Below are positions 1 through 5,144 of a stretch of DNA of 6,231 nt, piece after piece. Below the pieces are notes generated by a model. The model saw only the letters and a program-made list of their open reading frames with translations. It ran no database searches and was not told the DNA's origin. The first letter of the stretch is position 1; the number at the start of each line of letters is the position of its first letter. Made by a program: the position numbers and the translations under genes. The DNA is from an uncultured Verrucomicrobiales bacterium (GTDB lineage Bacteria; Verrucomicrobiota; Verrucomicrobiia; Verrucomicrobiales; Akkermansiaceae): the NCBI GenBank assembly GCA_937952875.1, contig CALFDI010000340.1, positions 1 through 6,231 of the forward strand. The letters are read 5' to 3'.

Positions 1-551
1 GTAAAGTCGTAGGTGACTGCCACATGATGCCAAACATCTGGTGAGATCGTTTGTTCCCATTGATTTGCTGCATTCGATCCTCGTGATTCAACGCGCCAAC
101 CTGTTACACCATTTAAGGTTTGATTACGAAATGCTAAGCCATAATTTCTTCCATTAGCACCACTCGTATCCGTAGTAGTGCGAGTCATTAAAATGCCTTT
201 ATAAGTATTTCCTGGCTGCGTCGCATCAAATTTAAACCAACCAGCTAGAGTAAAGCCTGCAGTATTTCCATCAATTTCGCTCATCGAAACAGTAAAATTG
301 TTCGTATTAGCTGCAGATGAGGTGGCAGCATTCATAATTTGGCCAGTCTCCCAAATAACGTTACCACTCGAATTGAATGTAGCATCTGCAGCGACTGAAC
401 CTTCAGTTGCCGTATCAGCTGCAATATCACCTGTCGTTTCATCAAAATTCCAATAGCTGACAAGTTGTTGAGCTTGGGAAGTAGACACGATTAACGTCAT
501 CAAAGATGCTGACAAAATAGACCTCATTATAAAGGGTTTCTGCTTTTTCAT
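1..551 (-). CDS. Secreted LamG/concanavalin A-like domain protein, N-terminal part (cut by window edge)
   Basis: The reading frame is open for 183 codons from an ATG at 551 to the left edge, so the C-terminus is missing. The N-terminus is a clear signal peptide: basic start MKKQK, hydrophobic stretch (about residues 9-23), and a likely cleavage site after SQA at residue 27. The mature part opens with LVSYWNFDETTGD (30-42), followed by FTLAGWFKFD (100-109) and WHHVAVTYDF (174-183). These are the usual landmarks of LamG_3/concanavalin-like jelly-roll domains, which bind carbohydrates or proteins outside the cell. The function of the whole protein cannot be told, because such domains are often joined to enzymatic or sorting domains that would lie off the window. 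The gene is more AT-rich than ilvA and rich in Asn/Thr, as is common for exported proteins. No Shine-Dalgarno sequence precedes the ATG. A second ATG at codon 9 is a weaker alternative because it loses most of the basic n-region. Confidence 0.85.
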   Translation of the reverse strand, partial: MKKQKPFIMRSILSASLMTLIVSTSQAQQLVSYWNFDETTGDIAADTATEGSVAADATFNSSGNVIWETGQIMNAATSSAANTNNFTVSMSEIDGNTAGFTLAGWFKFDATQPGNTYKGILMTRTTTDTSGANGRNYGLAFRNQTLNGVTGWRVESRGSNAANQWEQTISPDVWHHVAVTYDF

Positions 552-583
552 ATTTATATGGGTTTTATGAGAATTGATCCCGT

Positions 584-600
584 AAGAGCAAATAGCTCTT
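584..600. repeat. Short inverted repeat upstream of the LamG gene
   Basis: AAGAGC (584-589) and GCTCTT (595-600) form perfect 6-bp arms around AAATA. The repeat lies 33 bp upstream of the LamG start. It could be an operator or a hairpin in that gene's 5' leader. There is no T-tract on either strand to suggest a terminator, and a repeat this short could be chance. Confidence 0.35.
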
Positions 601-665
601 CCGAAAGATTAATATACAGCCCAACCAATCCATTTGGCTAGTAAGGATCGTGAAAATGCCACACT

Positions 666-694
666 TTTCCTAACCATTAGTTTAGGTTTCCTAA
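666..694. repeat. Direct repeat TTTCCTAA x2 with inverted half-site, possible ilvA operator
   Basis: TTTCCTAA occurs at 666-673 and 687-694, exactly 21 bp (two helical turns) apart. Between them TTAGG at 682-686 is the inverse of the CCTAA core. This spacing puts the sites on one face of the DNA, as expected for a bound regulator. It lies about 100 bp before the ilvA ATG. A regulatory role is inference; I recognise no known binding motif. Confidence 0.3.
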
Positions 695-699
695 GGGGA

Positions 700-714
700 C
701 GTGCTTGAAGCACG
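700..714. repeat. 15-bp near-perfect palindrome upstream of ilvA
   Basis: CGTGCTT (700-706) and AAGCACG (708-714) are exact reverse complements around a single G. As RNA the innermost pairs could not close, leaving about a 5-bp stem. As DNA it resembles a dimeric operator. It sits 79 bp before the chosen ilvA ATG and overlaps a GTG (701) that a longest-ORF rule would call as the start. Confidence 0.35.
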
Positions 715-793
715 CTCTCACCAGCAGCCCAGCATTTTAAGGCTTACATGCCTAAATCTTGACGAATCTCGCTACTTCCTGAGACTGCGCCAT

Positions 794-2308
794 ATGAGCT
801 CCACCGCCCTGATCAAAGAACTCAAAGAAGGCATCAATCTGGCACGCACACGTGTTTATCAGGTCTCGGGATCTACACCTTTAGAGCGCATACCTCACCC
901 TGCAGCCGAAGTCTGGGTGAAACGAGAGGACCTCGGACCTATCAAAGCTTATAAGTGGCGCGGTGCATACAATGCCATCGCGTCTCTTTCTACCGAACAG
1001 AAAGAGAGAGGCATCGTTGCTGCATCGGCAGGAAACCATGCACAAGGGGTTGCCCTAGCAGCTAAGACACTGGGTTGTCAGGCAACTATCTTTATGCCAA
1101 CGCCCACGCCGCAAGTGAAGCAGGATGCCGTCTATCAGCATGGTGGAGACGCTGTGGAAATTAAAATGATAGGCGATAGCTTCTCTGAAGCCCAAAAGGC
1201 AGCAATTCAGTATACTCAAGACTCTGGAGCGACATTTATCCCGCCTTATGATTCTATCCCAGTGATCGCTGGCCAGGGCACCTTAGCGGATGAGATTGTT
1301 ACGCATGCAGCAGCTCCGTTCGACCGTATCTATGTGGCCATTGGTGGTGGTGGCATGGCTTCTGCCGTTTCGACCTGGTTAAAAAGTTTTTGGCCGGATT
1401 GTAAAGTCATCGGCGTAGAGGGCGTTCAGCAGGCATGCATGGCTGCAGCGTTTGCCGCGGGAAAGCCGTCTCCTCTCGATTATGTCGACCTCTTCTGTGA
1501 TGGCACCGCCGTCACACAGGCTGGCGAGATCACTTATCAGATCTGCCGCGATCAGCTAGATGGCATCATAACGGTGACGAATGAAGAAGTCTCTGAAGCG
1601 ATCAAAGCACACTGGGATGCCCTCCGAGTCGTTCCCGAGCCAAGTGGCGCTATGAGCTTTGCTGGCTTTCAAAAGGACCTACGCGAAGGTCAGATCCAGC
1701 ACGGAGAAAAGTGTCTCACCATTCTATGTGGTGCGAATATGGATTTTGCTCAGCTTGCTCAGATTTCCCGACAGGCTGGCTTAGCTGCACGTGCTGACCA
1801 TAGTTGGAAATTCAGCATTCCTGATAAGCCTGGCTCACTCGTTGAGCTTCTCGAAAGTCTACCAAAAGGCGTTAGCATCTATGATCTCCAATACGGGCGC
1901 ACTCACTCTGAACATCAGCACCCCGTCCTACGGCTTGTGGCTCCACCAGATGAGCTGCTGACATACGAGACATGGCTTATTCAGAATAAGCCTGGCTCTG
2001 TCGATGTATCCTCGTCACCACAAGGCCGCTATCGGGTGATCCCTTTTTCTCCCGATTTGTATACCGCTCCGTGGTTTATCGAAGTCGAGTTCCCTGAACG
2101 CGCCGGTGCACTTCTCGCCTTTATGCGAGAGATTCGTGCTCACGCCAGCCTCTGTTACTTTAACTATACTTATTCTGGAGAGAGAGTAGGGCGAGCTCTC
2201 CTCGGCCTAGAATTTCTCTCAGAGGCGAATCGCGAAACAAGTCAGGAAGTTCTCAAAAGCCTCGCCGGCACTCTTGTGCGCACGATTCGACCAGTCGAGA
2301 TCATCTAG
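794..2308 (+). CDS. ilvA: Threonine ammonia-lyase (threonine deaminase), biosynthetic type with two ACT-like domains
   Basis: This enzyme converts L-threonine to 2-oxobutyrate and ammonia, the first committed step of isoleucine synthesis, in the cytoplasm. Its 504 residues match the usual biosynthetic IlvA (about 510). The fold-type II PLP domain shows the Schiff-base lysine in AYKWRGAYN (Lys54), ASAGNHAQG (77-85), the phosphate-binding GGGG loop (184-187) and PEPSGA (281-286). Two C-terminal ACT-like regulatory units follow: one starting near FSIPDKPGSL (340-349), the other near FIEVEFPERAGAL (428-440). They imply allosteric control, in known IlvA by isoleucine and valine. Cys312 in LCGAN replaces the Ser of E. 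coli IlvA at the pyridine-nitrogen contact; rat serine dehydratase also has Cys there. The frame opens at GTG 701, but the 31 extra residues look unlike protein, and homology begins near MSSTALIKEL, so I chose ATG 794. No Shine-Dalgarno sequence is seen. The stop interlocks with that of queG. Confidence 0.95.
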   Translation: MSSTALIKELKEGINLARTRVYQVSGSTPLERIPHPAAEVWVKREDLGPIKAYKWRGAYNAIASLSTEQKERGIVAASAGNHAQGVALAAKTLGCQATIFMPTPTPQVKQDAVYQHGGDAVEIKMIGDSFSEAQKAAIQYTQDSGATFIPPYDSIPVIAGQGTLADEIVTHAAAPFDRIYVAIGGGGMASAVSTWLKSFWPDCKVIGVEGVQQACMAAAFAAGKPSPLDYVDLFCDGTAVTQAGEITYQICRDQLDGIITVTNEEVSEAIKAHWDALRVVPEPSGAMSFAGFQKDLREGQIQHGEKCLTILCGANMDFAQLAQISRQAGLAARADHSWKFSIPDKPGSLVELLESLPKGVSIYDLQYGRTHSEHQHPVLRLVAPPDELLTYETWLIQNKPGSVDVSSSPQGRYRVIPFSPDLYTAPWFIEVEFPERAGALLAFMREIRAHASLCYFNYTYSGERVGRALLGLEFLSEANRETSQEVLKSLAGTLVRTIRPVEII

Positions 2309-3324
2309 CCACGTGCCCGAATCTCAGTCATGGCCCAGTCAGCATGATGCGCTACTAATGCGCTCTCTGTCTCTTTCGCTTTCTGCAAGGCAGCCAGATC
2401 ACGCTCCGTGCCAGTATTTCCTAAAACCACGCAGACATTTCTCAGAAAACGGTCGCGTTTTAATCTCTTGATCGGGCTTTTCGCAAACAAACGCTGAAAG
2501 CCCTCATTGGTCAGCGCAAGAAAATCAACGAGACTATAACGAAAAATCGACTGCCTCGCATGGAACTTCGTTTCTGTCGCTATTTGCGCAAAGCGATTCC
2601 ACGGACATACTGCGAGACAATCATCACAGCCGTAGAGTCTATCCCCTATTGCACGGCGGAATTCCACTGGGATCTCTCCCTTATGCTCGATAGTCAGATA
2701 AGAAATGCAGCGCCGTGCATCCATCTCACGAGGGCCTGTGATCGCAGAAGTAGGACATGCAGAGATACAACGCGTGCACTTCCCACAGTGATCTTTTAAA
2801 GGCTGGTCTATTGCTAACGGAAGAGTCGTCAGAACCTCTGCTAAAAAGAACCATGTGCCGAGTTTCCTGTGGATCTGCACCGTAGACTTTCCATTCCAGC
2901 CAAGTCCCGCATCTGAAGCAAAGTCCCTCTCTAATACTGGCCCAGTGTCCACATAATATCGCTGCCTACCACCTAGATCCTGCATCGCTAGGTCTAGGTC
3001 TTTGAGCTTATCTTCTACGATATGATGATAATCTTCATTCCACGAATACCTCGCTATTTTGTATTCCTTATGAGCGCTGTGAGCACCTGGATAGTAGTTC
3101 AGTGCTAATGTCACGACCGCCTGACACCCTTCCAAGACTTCCCTAGGATCGACACGTCGTTCGACATTGCGCGCCATCCACTCCATATCTCCATACGTCT
3201 CATCTGCTACCCAGTCACGATAGCGCTCTGCATGGCTGGCCTGCTTCGCCTGCGCGATACGGCAGTCTGAAAAGCCTAGCTGCCTCGCCACATTCTTGAC
3301 CGTATCTGTCACACGATCATTCAT
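2305..3324 (-). CDS. queG: Epoxyqueuosine reductase (cobalamin and two 4Fe-4S clusters)
   Basis: QueG reduces epoxyqueuosine to queuosine at the wobble base of GUN-decoding tRNAs, the last step of the pathway, using cobalamin and two 4Fe-4S clusters. The 339-residue protein has RYSWNEDYHH (92-101) in the cobalamin-binding part and the conserved DTGPVLERDFA (126-136), whose Asp126 is the expected catalytic acid. It also has LGWNGKST (141-148), a first cluster motif CGKCTRCISACP (Cys180, 183, 186, 190), and a second set from Cys206 and CDDCLAVCP (Cys233, 236, 240). The C-terminus (about 290-339, ending HHADWAMTEI) resembles the HEAT-like tail of the family. All eight cluster cysteines are present, so the enzyme looks intact. 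The ATG overlaps the aroK stop as ATGA, which suggests coupled translation; only a weak GGGA lies upstream. No hairpin terminator is seen after the stop, which lies inside the end of ilvA. Confidence 0.95.
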   Translation of the reverse strand: MNDRVTDTVKNVARQLGFSDCRIAQAKQASHAERYRDWVADETYGDMEWMARNVERRVDPREVLEGCQAVVTLALNYYPGAHSAHKEYKIARYSWNEDYHHIVEDKLKDLDLAMQDLGGRQRYYVDTGPVLERDFASDAGLGWNGKSTVQIHRKLGTWFFLAEVLTTLPLAIDQPLKDHCGKCTRCISACPTSAITGPREMDARRCISYLTIEHKGEIPVEFRRAIGDRLYGCDDCLAVCPWNRFAQIATETKFHARQSIFRYSLVDFLALTNEGFQRLFAKSPIKRLKRDRFLRNVCVVLGNTGTERDLAALQKAKETESALVAHHADWAMTEIRARG

Positions 3325-3878
3325 TGTGTCCCGAAAAAATAGCGCGCCGACTCGATAATGCCTGTGGTGATTTCATCAAAATCTAGACCATCTGTTTCTA
3401 GCCGTAGATGCGATGATGATTCATAGAGTGGTCTTCTATTTAGCGATAATTCTCTTATCGTTTCCTCTGGATTTTCTGTGTTTAATAGGGGGCGGTCAGT
3501 ATTTCTCGAAAGACGCTCTACTACCGTCTCAGGCTTGGCATCCAGCCACACGACGAATCCCAACCTTTGAAGGAGCCGAATATTCTCCTCACGAATCACA
3601 ATACCGCCGCCTGTAGAGATGATTTCCTTCTTTCTCCCTGCATTGACAAATGCCTCTAACGTAGTCGTCTCCAAAGCTCGAAAGTAGTCCTCCCCATCAG
3701 TTGCGAAGATCTCCTTAATAGCGCGTTTTTCTTTTTCCTCTATAATACTATCTGTATCGTAGACAGGGTAATTTAGCTTTTCAGCTAGCCTCCGCCCGAT
3801 GGCACTCTTGCCACAGCCCATAAATCCTATGAGCACAATATTTTTCAAAGCATGCTCAACTTTCTCCTCTAATGTCAT
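3321..3878 (-). CDS. aroK: Shikimate kinase
   Basis: AroK phosphorylates shikimate at the 3-hydroxyl with ATP, the fifth step of chorismate synthesis. From ATG 3878 the protein has 185 residues, near the usual 170-180. It shows the Walker A loop GFMGCGKS (18-25), the shikimate-binding DTD (41-43), the Arg of YFRALE (Arg67), STGGG (88-92), the lid motif RNTDRPLL (125-132) with Arg129, and the substrate-binding RRPLYE (148-153). Nothing essential is missing. The frame opens further up at ATG 3932, but that codon lies inside a terminator hairpin and its 18 extra residues have no family counterpart, so I reject it. TTG 3848 (LKNIVLIG) would match the shortest family members and is a second choice. 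The gene overlaps queG by 4 bp. Its promoter is unclear because the terminator ends only 27 bp before the ATG. Confidence 0.94.
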   Translation of the reverse strand: MTLEEKVEHALKNIVLIGFMGCGKSAIGRRLAEKLNYPVYDTDSIIEEKEKRAIKEIFATDGEDYFRALETTTLEAFVNAGRKKEIISTGGGIVIREENIRLLQRLGFVVWLDAKPETVVERLSRNTDRPLLNTENPEETIRELSLNRRPLYESSSHLRLETDGLDFDEITTGIIESARYFFGTQ

Positions 3879-3905
3879 GGTGTGAGTGTGCACGAAATGA
3901 AGGCG

Positions 3906-3939
3906 AAAAAAAGCCTGATGAAGTGGCTTCATCAGGCTT
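3906..3939 (-). terminator. Intrinsic (rho-independent) terminator of the SH3 lipoprotein transcript
   Basis: Read on the minus strand, GCCTGATGAAG (3937-3927), a 3-base loop CCA and CTTCATCAGGC (3923-3913) form a perfect 11-bp stem. Two A-T pairs can extend it (3938-3939 with 3911-3912). A run of seven T (3912-3906) follows. It begins 21 bp after the stop of the SH3 gene, the expected place for its terminator. The T-run is on the minus-strand side only, and no plus-strand gene ends here. It also shows that the ATG at 3932, in the hairpin, is not the aroK start. Confidence 0.92.
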
Positions 3940-3960
3940 AAACTTTATCTTATCTACTAC

Positions 3961-4668
3961 CTAGTTCGCAGGAGTTGGCAGTGGAGGCGGCTCATCTTCA
4001 GCTCCTGTGGTTCCCGTCGTCCCTTCCGGTTTGACTGGCACGATCTGGATCGCTCCAGCGCCACCTACAGGAAGTGGAGCTAATGGATTTGCCACGCTTT
4101 CTTCCACAGCAGATGGCTTAGGAAGTGGAGAAAGGGCGCCTCCCTGAGGTAAGGGCGCTACAGGCGTGTCATCATCGAAGTTCGGTAGCAATGGTGCTGC
4201 GTCGTCAGGGTTGCCTGGATCTTCGATTGGTTCTGGTAGATCTGGAATCTCGAGGGGCAGTGCCGAAGTAGCACCACTTCCAGCCACGATACGTGCATTC
4301 GAAGAAAGAGGCTCCGCGAGCATCATGGATGGAATATAACCAATAGATCCATCTTCTAGCTCAACCTTAACGTAGCTTTTTTCCTGACCGATGACTTTTA
4401 CTGATTCACCAGATGAGAGTAGACGATCAGCCGAAGCATTTCCTCTAGGAACCGAACGGAAAAAAGCAGAATCTGGAATCGAAGTATTTACAAAGCTGCC
4501 AGCAGAAAAGCGAGGCCCTGTATCTTTTACTATCTCCCGAGTAGATTGCGCACCTGGCGTTCCAAGCGGGTCGAAGCCACTACTATTAGACAGAGGCTGA
4601 TTGAGCGATTCACAAGAAATACAGAGCGCGGACGCTGCTCCAAATAGAATAAGGCGTGAAAAAGACAT
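3961..4668 (-). CDS. Probable lipoprotein with SH3-like domain and proline-rich tail
   Basis: I do not recognise a named gene. From ATG 4668 the protein has 235 residues. MSFSRLILFGAASALCISC is a lipoprotein-type signal with Cys19 as the likely lipidated residue (-3 Cys is unusual, -1 Ser is normal). It is followed by a Ser/Gly/Pro linker with FDPLGTPG (32-39). Residues 55-119 form a bacterial SH3-like domain, ending in YVKVELEDGSIGYIP (99-113), a typical strand-turn-strand of domains that bind peptidoglycan or surface peptides. The rest is a low-complexity acidic, Pro-rich tail (about 138-235) with two APLPxGGA repeats (residues 171-178 and 197-204), probably disordered. An upstream in-frame ATG (4701) would put 11 uncharged residues before the signal, so I prefer 4668. 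The gene follows the small membrane protein gene on the same strand, probably in one transcript, and ends at a strong terminator. A role in the cell envelope is inference. Confidence 0.82.
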   Translation of the reverse strand: MSFSRLILFGAASALCISCESLNQPLSNSSGFDPLGTPGAQSTREIVKDTGPRFSAGSFVNTSIPDSAFFRSVPRGNASADRLLSSGESVKVIGQEKSYVKVELEDGSIGYIPSMMLAEPLSSNARIVAGSGATSALPLEIPDLPEPIEDPGNPDDAAPLLPNFDDDTPVAPLPQGGALSPLPKPSAVEESVANPLAPLPVGGAGAIQIVPVKPEGTTGTTGAEDEPPPLPTPAN

Positions 4669-4723
4669 AATGATAAGTAGTAATGATGTAGATGCAGTCA
4701 TGAGAAAACCGCAAAGCGAATGC

Positions 4724-5050
4724 TTAGCCGACTCCTAGATGAAACTCATCATCCTCTTCATAGAGAGCCATATTGTCAGGATCTCCCCCACCCTGGCGGA
4801 TTCCCTGTAGAGTTTTTCTTGATCCACGTTTAGTCCCTGGCCCTTTCACCTTATCGGCTATCGCGCATGTGACTAACGGAGCGACTGCTGCTGCTCCTAG
4901 GCTAGCTAATACAGCAGCTACAGGCTTACGGGCAGAGCGACGCATCACATCACCTAATATAATACCTGCGGCCATACCTAGAAGAGCTGGTGCCGTGACG
5001 GCAGCTGTTTCCATCCAGTCTTTCTGTTCTACGCGTTCCATGTGGTCCAT
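4724..5050 (-). CDS. Small hypothetical membrane protein with two predicted transmembrane helices
   Basis: The family is unknown to me. From ATG 5050 the protein has 108 residues. It has a charged N-terminus (MDHMERVEQKDW), a first hydrophobic segment (about 16-36, Ala/Gly-rich), a short basic turn RRSARK (37-42), a second hydrophobic segment (about 43-65) and a hydrophilic tail. The tail is first basic (67-80) and then acidic (EEDDE, 98-102). The basic turn predicts, by the positive-inside rule, a hairpin with the turn in the cytoplasm. An upstream ATG (5098) is in frame, but its 16 extra codons would run through a good promoter whose predicted +1 is at 5050, so I chose 5050. No Shine-Dalgarno sequence is present, which fits a leaderless mRNA. 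The gene lies 55 bp ahead of the SH3 lipoprotein start (22 bp from the upstream ATG), and the two probably form one unit. It could assist that lipoprotein or be independent. Confidence 0.72.
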   Translation of the reverse strand: MDHMERVEQKDWMETAAVTAPALLGMAAGIILGDVMRRSARKPVAAVLASLGAAAVAPLVTCAIADKVKGPGTKRGSRKTLQGIRQGGGDPDNMALYEEDDEFHLGVG

Positions 5051-5057
5051 ATGCACA

Positions 5058-5086
5058 ATTTTAAGAGAGTTCCGACACTTTGGCAA
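5058..5086 (-). promoter_or_regulatory. Predicted sigma70-type promoter of the membrane protein-SH3 lipoprotein unit
   Basis: On the minus strand TTGCCA (5086-5081) and TAAAAT (5063-5058) each match the consensus at 5 of 6 bases and are separated by exactly 17 bp. Seven bases downstream of the -10 box is the A of the ATG at 5050, so transcription is predicted to begin at or within a base or two of the start codon. The same region must also hold the control of the divergent manC gene. Confidence 0.6.
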
Positions 5087-5144
5087 CCAATCACTCATTT
5101 CAAGCTTTAGAAATGCTGAAGATCGTATATCTCACTCTGCATAA

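Noticed and set aside
2265..2310. Possible hairpins near the ilvA end, such as GTGCGCAC and TCGACCAGTCGA.
   Set aside because: The stems are too short and no T-tract follows on either strand, so they do not support a terminator call.
2274..2799. Plus-strand open frames at 2274-2471 and 2560-2799.
   Set aside because: They lie antisense within queG, whose motifs are complete; their translations show no domain-like pattern.
3413..3616. Plus-strand frame at 3413-3616 with a hydrophobic start resembling a signal peptide.
   Set aside because: It is the shadow of aroK coding sequence; the hydrophobic run arises from the complement of charged codons in the kinase.
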